From assembly GCA_902786965.1 (NCBI GenBank), contig CADAEJ010000038.1, positions 1-42,556 of the forward strand: a DNA stretch of 42,556 bases, given 5' to 3'. Below the pieces are notes generated by a model. The model did not search any database and was not told the origin of the DNA. It saw only the letters and a program-made list of their open reading frames with translations. The translations under genes and the position numbers were made by a program. This document shows, piece by piece, positions 14,673 through 22,762 of this stretch (position 1 is its first letter; each line of letters opens with the position of its first letter). The DNA comes from an uncultured Ruminococcus sp. (lineage in GTDB: Bacteria > Bacillota > Clostridia > Oscillospirales > Ruminococcaceae).

Positions 14673-15803
14673 ATGTTCGATATAAACAAAGTAAAAACGC
14701 CCTGCTACGTTATCAGCGAGCAGGCGCTTGCGAAAAATCTCGGTATTCTCGGCGCTGTGATGAAGCACACAGGCTGCAAGATACTGCTTGCACAGAAGGC
14801 GTTTTCAAATTACTGTACCTACCCGCAGCTTTCAAAGGTGCTTTGCGGCACAACTGCAAGCGGGCTTTACGAGGCGCGCCTTGGTGCAGAAGAGTTCGGC
14901 GGCGAGGTACACGTTTACAGCCCTGCCTATACCGATGATGATATGCGCGAGCTTGTAAAGATAGCCGACCACATCGTGTTCAACAGCTTTTCACAGTGGA
15001 AAAAACACCGCGATACCGTCAAAAGCTGCGGCAGAAAAATATCCTGCGGACTGCGCTGCAATCCCGAATATTCGGAGATAGAAACGGATATCTACAACCC
15101 CTGCTTTACAAATTCGCGCCTTGGCATAACGCTTGATAACTTTGACGAAAGTGAGCTTGACGGCATTGACGGTCTGCACTTTCACACAATGTGTGAGCAG
15201 GGCGCAGATGTTTTAGAGCGCACGATACCGCATATCGAGGAGAAATTCGGCAAATACCTTGCGCAAATGAAATGGCTCAATCTCGGCGGAGGACACCATA
15301 TAACCAAAGACGGATACGACCTTGAAAAGCTCGAAAAATGCGTGAAATATTTGCAGGATAAGTACGGCGTACAGGTCTATCTCGAGCCCGGCGAGGCTGT
15401 TGCGCTCAATGCGGGCTGGCTGGTAACGAGCGTGCTTGATACACTCAAAAACGGTATGGATATCGCAATAGTCGATACCTCGGCTGCCTGCCATATGCCC
15501 GATGTGCTTGAAATGCCCTACCGACCGTTCATCATCGGCTCGGGCGAAGCAGGCGAAAAGGCTTATACCTATCGCCTTGGCGGACCGACCTGCCTTGCTG
15601 GCGACATCATCGGAGATTACTCGTTCGATACGCCGCTGAAAGAGGGCGACAGGCTTGTGTTCACCGATATGGCTATATACACGACTGTAAAGAACAACAC
15701 ATTCAACGGTATGCCGCTTCCGAGCATTTATGTTGAAAAGACTGACGGAAGCCTTGTGCTTGTGCGTGAGTTTGGGTATAACGATTTTAAACAAAGACTG
15801 TAA
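14673..15803 (+). CDS. nspC: carboxynorspermidine/carboxyspermidine decarboxylase
   Basis: A 376-residue PLP enzyme of the alanine-racemase/DapDC fold. The PLP lysine is in KILLAQKAFS (about residue 43), the barrel contains ASGLYEARLGAEEFGG, LRCNPEYSE, GLHFHTMCEQ, WLNLGGGHHIT and YLEPGEAV, and the C-terminal domain supplies GGPTCLAGDIIGDY with the active-site Cys. It decarboxylates the product of the dehydrogenase to spermidine or norspermidine. AAGGTG precedes the ATG. It is the last gene of the operon and is followed by a terminator. Confidence 0.96.
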   Translation: MFDINKVKTPCYVISEQALAKNLGILGAVMKHTGCKILLAQKAFSNYCTYPQLSKVLCGTTASGLYEARLGAEEFGGEVHVYSPAYTDDDMRELVKIADHIVFNSFSQWKKHRDTVKSCGRKISCGLRCNPEYSEIETDIYNPCFTNSRLGITLDNFDESELDGIDGLHFHTMCEQGADVLERTIPHIEEKFGKYLAQMKWLNLGGGHHITKDGYDLEKLEKCVKYLQDKYGVQVYLEPGEAVALNAGWLVTSVLDTLKNGMDIAIVDTSAACHMPDVLEMPYRPFIIGSGEAGEKAYTYRLGGPTCLAGDIIGDYSFDTPLKEGDRLVFTDMAIYTTVKNNTFNGMPLPSIYVEKTDGSLVLVREFGYNDFKQRL

Positions 15804-15806
15804 AAC

Positions 15807-15846
15807 AAAAATTCCTTTCTGCACACTGCGGAGAGGAATTTTTTAT
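15807..15846 (+). terminator. intrinsic terminator of the polyamine operon
   Basis: AAATTCCTTTCTGC and GCGGAGAGGAATTT form a long stem with wobble pairs around ACAC, followed by Ts. It closes the unit begun at 7451. Confidence 0.85.
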
Positions 15847-15875
15847 AAATCTTTATTATTTGGGAGGATTCAGCT

Positions 15876-16415
15876 ATGAAAGCACTTATCATCAACTGCT
15901 CACCCGTCAGGGACGGGGCGACCGCAGAGATCGCCGGCATTATCTGTGCCGAGCTGTCACGAAAATATGAAACAAAGCAGGTCTGCATCGACGATTATGA
16001 TATCGCCTTTTGCAAGGGCTGCCGCAGCTGCCATAGTACAGCAAGGTGCGTTATGACCGACGGCGCACAGCAGCTTATGGCTGAATTTGAAGCCGCAGAT
16101 GTTATCGTCTGTGTTTCGCCTTCATACTGGGCGGACGTGCCGGGGCAGTTCAAGGCATTTATCGACCGCTGCACCCCTTACAGCAACACCCACGAGCCGC
16201 ACGCAAGCCTTTCAAAAGGGAAAAAGGGCTATGCCGTTGTGCTTCGTACAGGCGCGAATATGAAAGAGTGCGAGCGCCTTGTACAGACCATCGAGCATTT
16301 TTACGGACACCTTGAGATACAGTGCTGCGGACATCTCGGGCTTTGCAGCATCGAAAACAGGCAAGCGGTCATTGCGCGAGCTGACGAGCTGAAGAATTTC
16401 TGCGAGGGGATATAA
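15876..16415 (+). CDS. flavodoxin-like NAD(P)H-dependent oxidoreductase
   Basis: A 179-residue protein of the multimeric flavodoxin/FMN reductase family: NCSPVRDGATAEIA (phosphate loop for FMN), then DYDIAFCKGCRSCHSTARCVMTDG with the Cys-x2-Cys arrangement common in this iron-sulfur flavoprotein-like group, and VCVSPSYWADVPGQFKAFIDR for the flavin ring. Substrate is unknown; quinones or low-potential electron carriers are typical. GGGAGG precedes the ATG. It is a single gene between the nspC terminator and the convergent HAD gene, and no promoter was clearly recognised. Confidence 0.85.
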   Translation: MKALIINCSPVRDGATAEIAGIICAELSRKYETKQVCIDDYDIAFCKGCRSCHSTARCVMTDGAQQLMAEFEAADVIVCVSPSYWADVPGQFKAFIDRCTPYSNTHEPHASLSKGKKGYAVVLRTGANMKECERLVQTIEHFYGHLEIQCCGHLGLCSIENRQAVIARADELKNFCEGI

Positions 16416-16418
16416 AAA

Positions 16419-16445
16419 ACTGTGCCGCCGTAACAGCAGCACAGT
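16419..16445 (-). terminator. bidirectional terminator between the flavodoxin and HAD genes
   Basis: ACTGTGC and GCACAGT arms, extended inward by CGCCGT/ACAGCA-type pairs, form a strong hairpin between convergent genes. A T run follows on the minus strand, favouring use for the HAD gene. Confidence 0.75.
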
Positions 16446-16459
16446 ATTTAGTCGCATAT

Positions 16460-17245
16460 TTATTGCAGGCAGTACTTTTTTACCTCTTTCATCACGCTGT
16501 TATCGTTGTTTGAGCCTGTGATGAAATTGGCTGCCTTTTTGACCGATTTGTGTGCGTTTGACATCGCAAAGCTGTAATATGCGCAGTCAAGCATATCCAC
16601 ATCGTTGAGGTAGTCGCCAAAAGCCATTACCTCGTTGTAGCCGACTCCGAAGCGGTTGCATATCTTTGAAAGCGCTGCGCCCTTGGACACGCCCGCGTTC
16701 ATAATGTCCACCCACTTGCTGCCCGAAAGCGCCGCGGTGCAGCTGCCTGCGAATTCGTCGCTCAAAGCCTCGTACTGCGCGCTGGTATAGCCGTTTTGGT
16801 TGAACACCGCTACCTTGAATATCTCGTCGTCGCAGTCGCGCAGGTCGTCAAGGTGCATCTGGCTGACGTAGTAGGTCGCTATCTCCTTGTCCTGCTCGTC
16901 GTTCTTTGAATTGTGCCAAGCGCCCTTTTTGCCGCAGAGGATAAGCGTGTATCCCTTTGCCTCGCAGAAGTTTATTATATCAAGAACTGTCTGCCTCGGG
17001 ATTATCGAGGTGTAGACCACTTCACCGCCGATAACTATGTATGCACCGTTGTCGCATATGAACGTAAGGTCATCGGTGTGCTCGCTGAACTGCATTTTCA
17101 AAGCGTTGTAGCTGCGTCCGCTGGAAATGACAAATCTTATCTTTCTGCGCGAAAGGTCACAAATAACGTCCTCGAAATTGCTCGGGAGCTGTTTGTCATC
17201 ATCTAAAAGTGTGCCGTCCATATCAGTCGCGATTATCTTTATCAT
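16460..17245 (-). CDS. HAD-superfamily phosphatase, Cof type (class IIB)
   Basis: A 261-residue protein with all HAD motifs: DMDGTLLDDDK (residues about 8-18, nucleophile Asp), ISSGRS (motif II), Lys in SKGAALSKI (motif III), and AFGDYLNDVDML (motif IV), with a class IIB cap between. Such enzymes hydrolyse sugar phosphates, FMN or other phosphates; the exact substrate is not inferable. AGGAGG lies 5-7 nt before the ATG at 17,245. It is transcribed on its own toward a terminator shared with the flavodoxin gene. Confidence 0.93.
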   Translation of the reverse strand: MIKIIATDMDGTLLDDDKQLPSNFEDVICDLSRRKIRFVISSGRSYNALKMQFSEHTDDLTFICDNGAYIVIGGEVVYTSIIPRQTVLDIINFCEAKGYTLILCGKKGAWHNSKNDEQDKEIATYYVSQMHLDDLRDCDDEIFKVAVFNQNGYTSAQYEALSDEFAGSCTAALSGSKWVDIMNAGVSKGAALSKICNRFGVGYNEVMAFGDYLNDVDMLDCAYYSFAMSNAHKSVKKAANFITGSNNDNSVMKEVKKYCLQ

Positions 17246-17274
17246 AGCTATCCTCCTAAACTTTCTTTAATTCG

Positions 17275-17303
17275 ATTATATACTACAAAACGACTTATAT
17301 CAA
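17275..17303 (-). promoter_or_regulatory. sigma-A promoter for the HAD gene
   Basis: Minus-strand TTGATA (17,298-17,303) and TATAAT (17,275-17,280), spacer 17 bp, 30 bp before the start. The remaining intergenic stretch to 17,500 contains two copies of CCTCGTTTTAT (near 17,363 and 17,454) but no recognisable gene. Confidence 0.65.
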
Positions 17304-17505
17304 GCGTTTCGGAGCCGATTTTGCAACTTTGTAGCTTTGTATACTTTTAATCAAAACAGGTACCTCGTTTTATTGTTTTTTCACAAAACAACTTTTGGTT
17401 ATCTGCCCCACGGCAATACAACTGATGTTTCGTACCAATGTCTAACAAAATGCCCTCGTTTTATGTTGTAAATTTGTCTAAATCTATGAAAACAGCGCGC
17501 TGATG

Positions 17506-17534
17506 TTGACTTTTTAAAAGCTATTCGGTATAAT
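17506..17534 (+). promoter_or_regulatory. sigma-A promoter for the LtaS-like gene
   Basis: TTGACT (17,506-17,511) and TATAAT (17,529-17,534) with a 17-bp spacer; the transcript would start near 17,541. Confidence 0.75.
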
Positions 17535-17549
17535 TAACTATATATTTAT

Positions 17550-17568
17550 CATCGGGAAGTCCCCGATG
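17550..17568 (+). promoter_or_regulatory. 5'-leader hairpin of the LtaS-like transcript
   Basis: CATCGGG and CCCGATG pair around a 5-nt loop about 10 nt after the predicted transcript start and 42 nt before the start codon. No T run follows, so it may stabilise the mRNA end or be a protein site. Confidence 0.4.
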
Positions 17569-17610
17569 CAGAGAAAAAAGAGACAACGTAAACTATGAAA
17601 GGAAAACCTG

Positions 17611-19878
17611 ATGAAGAAATTCTTTGTAAAGGTCGGACACGGTCTGCACGACTACGCACAAGAGAATATGCTTGTACTTGCGTTTGTTATCTGTTCGATA
17701 CTGAACTCGTTTATGCTTCGCGCGTTTACCGTAAAGTTCAATTACAATCAGATAAAACCGCTTCTGGCTGATATAGGCTCCTGCCTGATAATCGCATCTA
17801 TATCGTTTTTGTTCAAAAAGCGCAAAAGGCAGTTCATCTTCCTGCTGATACTGACAATCGCCTTTGCGATACTCAGCGCAGGAAACTCGATATACTACAC
17901 CAATTTCCGCTCGTTCATGTCCATATCGCTCATCTCGACAGCCTCACAGCTTGGCGGAGTTATGGACGCGGTCACAAAGAACATCATGGAGTGGAAGGAT
18001 CTGCTGTTTTTGTGGTCGATACCCGCCTTTGTCACCTGCTATGTGATGATAAAAAAGCGCACCAAGAATTATACCACGCAGGTGCTGGAGAAAAAGCACC
18101 GCCGCAAAACAGGCTGGGGAACATTCGGCGCAGGCGTGGCAGTGCTTGCGGTGTGTGCCGTGATACTGTCGGGCACGGATTATTCAAGGCTCAAAAAGCA
18201 GTGGAACAGAGAGTATGTCCTTGCGACCTTCGGATTGTATACATACCACATAAGCGATGCAGTTTCGTGTGCAAATGCGCAGATAAATATGATGTTCGGC
18301 TATGACGAGAGCGAGGACGTTTTCAATAAGTTCTACGATAACAAATCTGTTGAAGAGGTAAACGCGCAGGTCAAGAAGAACAAGTATTCCAATATGTTCG
18401 CAGGCAAGAATATGATATTCATCCACGCCGAGAGCATACAGGGCTTCACGCTTGATACCTACATCAACGGCGAACCGCTTACACCTACTATCAATAAGCT
18501 CGCAAAAGAGGGCTTGTACTTTACCAATTTCTATGCACAGGAGAGCGTGGGTACGACCTCCGACACCGAGTTCACCCTTGCGACCTCGCTTATGCCCGCA
18601 TCAAGCGGTACAGTTGCGATAAACTACTGGGACAGAGATTATACCACCATGCAAAAGCTGCTCAAACAGATGGGCTACTACGTTTTCAGTATGCACGGCA
18701 ACAACGGCTCTTACTGGAACAGGCTGAATGTACATAAATCTTATGGCTATGATAAGTTCTACAACGCATCTACTGATTTTGTGGTCGATGAAAGCATCGG
18801 GCTGGGTCTTTCCGATAAGTCGATGTTTCGGCAGGCTATACCGATGATAAAGGAAATAAACAACAAAAACAGCAAGTGGATGGGCGAGTTCCTTATGCTC
18901 ACCAACCACACCCCGTTCACCGATATCGAGAGGGTCAGCGACTACAAGGTCGATTTCAAATACAAAAAGTACAACGAGCAGACAGGTATGTATGACGAGG
19001 TGAGCGCGCCATTCCTTGAGGGCAGAAAGCTCGGCTCCTACTTCAAATCGGTGCATTATGCCGATGAAGCGATTGAGCAGTTCCTTTCAGACCTCGATAA
19101 AGAGGGTATGCTCGATAATGCCGTTGTGGTGCTTTACGGCGACCACGATGCCAAAATTAAGGAAGAAGAGTTTGAGTTCTACTACAACTACGATCCGTTC
19201 AATGATAAGACCCTTTCATCGAGCGATCCCGGGTATATCCCCGTTGACCCGTTCTATTACAACATCAACCGCAAGGTGCCGCTGATAATCTGGTCAAAGG
19301 ACGGCGGCTACGAGCCCCGGCAGATAGACGAGGTAATGGGTATGTATGATGTTCAGCCGACTGTTGGCAATATGATGGGCTTTGAAAACAAGTACGCGCT
19401 GGGTCACGATATTTTCTCGGTAAAAGAGGGCGAGAACGTTGTTATCTTCCCAAACGGCAACTATGTCACCGATAAGGTGTACTATGATAACCAGAAGGAA
19501 TCGTACTTTGACCTTGATAATTACAACAACGTTGCAAAATACGCTTCCTGCAACCAGATATTCAAGGACGACCCGTCGCCTTTGTACAACGATAAGATAA
19601 AGGCGAGCTACAAGACCTCCGATGCGGGTTACAGCGATGCTGTCGCCAAAACGCATAAGGACAACGGCAGGGTGGACGACGAGTATATCAAAAAGTATTG
19701 TGACTACGCCGATGAACGTATCAAGATATCGAACGCGATAATCTACTTTGATATGATAAAAAAGACCAACGAGGGCTTTGGCGGTACCGATGACCCGTCA
19801 TCTGCACGGTCAGACGGCTCTGACAGCCTGTTCACACCGCCCTCGAGCAGAAAGAAAAAATACGCATACGCGGCATAA
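17611..19878 (+). CDS. ltaS: LTA synthase-like membrane sulfatase-fold glycerophosphate/phospholipid transferase
   Basis: A 755-residue protein. Five membrane helices lie in the first about 190 residues, then an extracellular alkaline-phosphatase/sulfatase domain: MIFIHAESIQGFTLD (metal-binding Glu), ESVGTTSDTEFTLATSLMP (the Thr nucleophile in the GTTSDTE context), YYVFSMHGNNGSYWNR, VVLYGDHDAK and MGYDVQPTVGNMMG-like text near the C-terminus. The family polymerises lipoteichoic acid or transfers phospho-head groups to surface polymers. The C-terminal about 35 residues (DDPSSARSDGSDS...KKKYAYAA) are a low-complexity tail beyond the usual end. GAAAGG precedes the ATG. It is a one-gene unit with its own promoter and terminator. 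Confidence 0.9.
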   Translation: MKKFFVKVGHGLHDYAQENMLVLAFVICSILNSFMLRAFTVKFNYNQIKPLLADIGSCLIIASISFLFKKRKRQFIFLLILTIAFAILSAGNSIYYTNFRSFMSISLISTASQLGGVMDAVTKNIMEWKDLLFLWSIPAFVTCYVMIKKRTKNYTTQVLEKKHRRKTGWGTFGAGVAVLAVCAVILSGTDYSRLKKQWNREYVLATFGLYTYHISDAVSCANAQINMMFGYDESEDVFNKFYDNKSVEEVNAQVKKNKYSNMFAGKNMIFIHAESIQGFTLDTYINGEPLTPTINKLAKEGLYFTNFYAQESVGTTSDTEFTLATSLMPASSGTVAINYWDRDYTTMQKLLKQMGYYVFSMHGNNGSYWNRLNVHKSYGYDKFYNASTDFVVDESIGLGLSDKSMFRQAIPMIKEINNKNSKWMGEFLMLTNHTPFTDIERVSDYKVDFKYKKYNEQTGMYDEVSAPFLEGRKLGSYFKSVHYADEAIEQFLSDLDKEGMLDNAVVVLYGDHDAKIKEEEFEFYYNYDPFNDKTLSSSDPGYIPVDPFYYNINRKVPLIIWSKDGGYEPRQIDEVMGMYDVQPTVGNMMGFENKYALGHDIFSVKEGENVVIFPNGNYVTDKVYYDNQKESYFDLDNYNNVAKYASCNQIFKDDPSPLYNDKIKASYKTSDAGYSDAVAKTHKDNGRVDDEYIKKYCDYADERIKISNAIIYFDMIKKTNEGFGGTDDPSSARSDGSDSLFTPPSSRKKKYAYAA

Positions 19879-19882
19879 AAAG

Positions 19883-19915
19883 AGGCTGTTTCACACAATG
19901 TGAGACAGCCTTTTA
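19883..19915 (+). terminator. intrinsic terminator after ltaS
   Basis: AGGCTGTTTCACA and TGTGAGACAGCCT pair around AT (with one wobble), followed by TTTT. Confidence 0.9.
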
Positions 19916-19950
19916 TCTATCTATCCTGTATCCGCCTTGTATCCGCACAC

Positions 19951-19988
19951 AAAAAAAGAACGACCAGAGCCATAAGCTCCGCCGTTCT
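19951..19988 (-). terminator. intrinsic terminator after rpmB
   Basis: On the minus strand AGAACG and CGTTCT enclose additional GGAGC/GCTC pairing, followed by a run of seven Ts. Confidence 0.75.
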
Positions 19989-20011
19989 GTTTTTCACTAA
20001 AAGCCTTCAGG

Positions 20012-20197
20012 TCAAGCTCTCTCGACCTTTCCGGAACGCAAGCATCTTGAGCAAGCGTAAACATGACAAGGAGTGCCGTTTACAATAGCCTTAACTCTCT
20101 TTACGTTTGGCTTCCATGTTCTGTTAGATCTTCTGTGAGAGTGAGAAACCTTGATACCGAAAGTAACACCCTTACCGCAGATATCACACTTTGCCAT
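20012..20197 (-). CDS. rpmB: 50S ribosomal protein L28
   Basis: A 61-residue protein starting MAKCDICGKGVTFGIKVSHSHRRSNRTWKPN and ending with CHVYACSRCLRSGKVERA. It carries paired Cys motifs (CDIC and CSRC), so it is the zinc-ribbon (C+) form of L28. It is a small structural protein of the large ribosomal subunit. The start at 20,197 has AAAGGAGG directly upstream; longer frames on this strand are not supported. It is a one-gene unit, as is common for rpmB in Firmicutes. Confidence 0.98.
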   Translation of the reverse strand: MAKCDICGKGVTFGIKVSHSHRRSNRTWKPNVKRVKAIVNGTPCHVYACSRCLRSGKVERA

Positions 20198-20243
20198 CAG
20201 TTTGCACCTCCTTTTGCATATTACTGAATTCGCAACATAAGAC

Positions 20244-20272
20244 ATTATAGCATAATCAAAACAAAATTGCAA
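20244..20272 (-). promoter_or_regulatory. sigma-A promoter for rpmB
   Basis: Minus-strand TTGCAA (20,267-20,272) and TATAAT (20,244-20,249) with a 17-bp spacer. Confidence 0.7.
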
Positions 20273-20341
20273 GTGTTTTTTCAAATTTTTTCGGAAAATC
20301 ATAAAAAGTTAATAAATTGCGGAAAAACCGTGAGATAATAC

Positions 20342-20370
20342 TTGAAATCTATCATAAAATAGTGTATAAT
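20342..20370 (+). promoter_or_regulatory. sigma-A promoter for the protease-scpAB-gerW-dac-rluB operon
   Basis: TTGAAA (20,342-20,347) and TATAAT (20,365-20,370) with a 17-bp spacer, about 50 bp upstream of the GTG at 20,422. No internal terminator is seen until 27,310. Confidence 0.7.
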
Positions 20371-20421
20371 AACAAGTGTATGTGTTATTTTCAGAAGATA
20401 TAAACGGGAGGGAAGACACGA

Positions 20422-21096
20422 GTGTTCAGAATGAGCGTAGAAACGGTACTTAAATACGGTGCGAGATTGATGGTCATCTTTATGGTCATACCACTTCACG
20501 AGTTTGCTCACGCGTGGTCTGCCAACAAGATGGGCGACACGACACCAAAATATCAGAACAGGCTCAACCTTAACCCGTTCAGACATATAGACCCCATCGG
20601 CGGGCTTATGATCTTTTTGTGCGGCTTTGGCTGGGGACGACCTGTGCAGGTCAATCCCAACAACTTCAAAAAGCCCAGAAAAGGCATGGCGCTCAGCGCG
20701 GCTGCGGGACCTATCGCAAACCTTATTGCAGCATATCTGGGCATGTTGCTTTACAAAATGCTCTTGTATGCCTTTTTGAAGAATCAGACGGAGGGACTGT
20801 TCTGGGTAACTCTGCTGTTTGAGTATTTCGTAACTATAAATATCGGGCTTGCGGTGTTCAATCTTATACCGATACCGCCGCTTGACGGCTCAAGCATATT
20901 AAGATATTTCACCAGCTACAAGGTCGACAGAAAAATACAGCAGTACAGCTTTTACATTATGATAGGCTTTGTGGTGCTGGTATTTTCGGGGCTTCTCGAC
21001 GGACCGCTCGGCTGGATAGACGATAAGGTGTTCTGGCTGATGGATAAGCTTACCTTCTGGGCAGACCCGATAATGAAGAGCATATTCAAAATTTGA
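20422..21096 (+). CDS. site-2 protease family (M50) membrane metalloprotease
   Basis: A 224-residue polytopic protein. The zinc motif is PLHEFAHAW (HExxH, about residues 26-34), a GRPVQVNPNNFKKPRKGMALSAAAGPIANL block follows, and NLIPIPPLDGSSIL supplies the third ligand Asp and the NPxxDG-like motif. The family cleaves membrane-embedded substrates; no substrate is indicated. The GTG at 20,422 is 9 nt after GGGAGGG. scpA starts 22 bp after its stop, an arrangement often seen in Clostridia. Confidence 0.93.
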   Translation: MFRMSVETVLKYGARLMVIFMVIPLHEFAHAWSANKMGDTTPKYQNRLNLNPFRHIDPIGGLMIFLCGFGWGRPVQVNPNNFKKPRKGMALSAAAGPIANLIAAYLGMLLYKMLLYAFLKNQTEGLFWVTLLFEYFVTINIGLAVFNLIPIPPLDGSSILRYFTSYKVDRKIQQYSFYIMIGFVVLVFSGLLDGPLGWIDDKVFWLMDKLTFWADPIMKSIFKI

Positions 21097-21118
21097 CCGC
21101 TTGAAAGGATAGAGCCAA

Positions 21119-22744
21119 ATGTCATGCGCACAGTTCAAGCTTGATATGTTTGAAGGACCGCTTGATCTGCTCCTTCACCTTATATCCAAGCATAAACTGA
21201 ATATCCACGATATACAGATATCACTGCTGCTGGAGCAGTATCTTGAGTATATCCACGAACTCGACCACGAGGACCTTGAAGATGCTGCCGATTTTCTTGA
21301 AATGGCGGCAAGGCTGATATATATAAAGACCGTTTCGCTGCTGCCTCACGATGAAGAGGCTGCGGAGCTTAAAAAAGAGCTTGAGGGCAGGCTTATCGAG
21401 TATTCACAGTGCAAGCTGCTTGCAGGGATACTTGCAGGGCGCTATGTTGGCGCAGATGTGTTTGTGCGCAGACCCGAGCCTATCCCCGTTGATAAGACCT
21501 ACACCCGCGAGCACGATGCAGGCATACTGCTTGATGCGTACCTGGGGCTTTCGGAAAAGGCGAGGAACGAAAAGCCGATAAATGCGAAGATCTTTCAGCC
21601 GCTTGTATCGCACAAGGTGGTATCTATCGGCACAAAGATAGTCTACATACTCAAAAGGCTCTACACCTGCGGGGTGTGCGACCTTTCGCATATCTATGAC
21701 GGGATGGACAGCAAGAGCGAGCGCGTTGCGACCTTCCTTGCGATACTTGAGCTTACCAAGTCAGGCAGGATAGTTCTGAATGACGATAATACGCAGATAT
21801 CGTTCAGCGAGAGATCGCTTGAGCGTAAAAAGCACCCAAAGGGCGAGGCTGCCGCAAGCGATGCGGAAAAGGCGGAGCAGGAACAGACCGCGCCGAAGCC
21901 TGATGATGACGAGGAAAAAGAGGGCGGGGAACAGCAGGAGCCTGCCGCGGCGCAAACGCTTCAGCAGATACCCGAGTTCAAGCCCGACGAAAGCGTACAT
22001 ATGCCGCCCGAGCCGAAAAGCGAACAGGCTGAAAAGCCGAAGACACATATAAAGCAGGCGACCGAGCGCATAGCATATAATGATCCTCCCGTGCTTGCAT
22101 TGCCGATGATGGCGCTTGTGCAGACAGATACGGCAGCGCAGACGGAGCAAACACCGACCGAGGAAAAGCCTGAACCAACGGCACAGGCAGAGCAAACACC
22201 GACCGAGGAGATGCCCGAGCCGATCGCGCAGGTTGAGCAAACTCCTACCGAGGACAAACCCGAGCCGATCGCGCAGGTCGAGGAAATACCTACCGAGGAA
22301 AAAACCGAGCCGATCGCGCAGGCGGAGGAAACACCGACCGAGGAGATGCCCGAGCAGGCGGCGCAGGTCGAGCAAACACCGACCGAGGAAAAGCCCGAGC
22401 CGATCGCGCAGGCGGAGCAAACACCTACCGAGGAAAAAACGGAGCAAACCGCGCAGGTTGAGCAAACACCGACCGAGGAAAAGCCCGAGCAGGCAGCGCA
22501 GGTTGAGCAAACACCGACCGAGGAGATGCCAGAGCCGATCGTACAGGTCGAGGATCTGCCGACACTGACTGTCCCGGAGTATGAACCCGATGACACCTCG
22601 CCGCAGGTATCTGACAGCGAGGAGATAAGCGGTGTGCCGTTCAAGCCGAATTATTGGCGCACGGTGCGTTACTATTGGGGCAAATCTCCTGTCGGGGACG
22701 ATGCGCCGCGCAATTATTGGCGCTACGGCAGCGCGCGAATGTAA
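21119..22744 (+). CDS. scpA: segregation and condensation protein A with an unusual repetitive C-terminal extension
   Basis: A 541-residue protein, about twice the usual ScpA length. The first about 240 residues are a normal kleisin: KLDMFEGPLDLLLHLISKHKLNIHDI, YLEYIHELDHEDLEDAADFLEMAARLIYIKT, LLPHDEEAAELKKELEGRLIEY, then the C-terminal winged helix ending VATFLAILELTKSGRIVL and QISFSERS. It bridges SMC heads in the condensin-like complex with ScpB, encoded next. Residues about 245-340 are acidic low-complexity; residues 343-477 are nine 15-residue repeats (EQTPTEEKPEPIAQV type); the end has two NYWR motifs (PNYWRTVRYYWGK and PRNYWRYG). Start: ATG with AAAGGAT upstream. Whether the tail is functional is unknown. 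Confidence 0.93.
   Translation: MSCAQFKLDMFEGPLDLLLHLISKHKLNIHDIQISLLLEQYLEYIHELDHEDLEDAADFLEMAARLIYIKTVSLLPHDEEAAELKKELEGRLIEYSQCKLLAGILAGRYVGADVFVRRPEPIPVDKTYTREHDAGILLDAYLGLSEKARNEKPINAKIFQPLVSHKVVSIGTKIVYILKRLYTCGVCDLSHIYDGMDSKSERVATFLAILELTKSGRIVLNDDNTQISFSERSLERKKHPKGEAAASDAEKAEQEQTAPKPDDDEEKEGGEQQEPAAAQTLQQIPEFKPDESVHMPPEPKSEQAEKPKTHIKQATERIAYNDPPVLALPMMALVQTDTAAQTEQTPTEEKPEPTAQAEQTPTEEMPEPIAQVEQTPTEDKPEPIAQVEEIPTEEKTEPIAQAEETPTEEMPEQAAQVEQTPTEEKPEPIAQAEQTPTEEKTEQTAQVEQTPTEEKPEQAAQVEQTPTEEMPEPIVQVEDLPTLTVPEYEPDDTSPQVSDSEEISGVPFKPNYWRTVRYYWGKSPVGDDAPRNYWRYGSARM
22145..22549 (+). repeat. nine in-frame 45-bp tandem repeats within scpA
   Basis: Nine consecutive 45-bp units code for a 15-residue motif with consensus E-Q-T-P-T-E-E-K-P-E-P-I-A-Q-V. 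Units differ at positions 2-3, 7-9, 11-12 and 15; M and K alternate at position 8. The number of units is always a whole repeat, so copy-number change keeps the frame. Confidence 0.97.
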
Positions 22745-22762
22745 TTGAAAGGGAAAGAACAA

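Noticed and set aside
17340-17505. Small RNA or gene in the gap before ltaS
   Set aside because: Only two copies of CCTCGTTTTAT and AT-rich sequence are present; no stems, frames or promoter beyond those listed.
22145-22549. CRISPR-like array
   Set aside because: The 45-bp units are directly adjacent with no spacers and are in frame in scpA; there are no cas genes.
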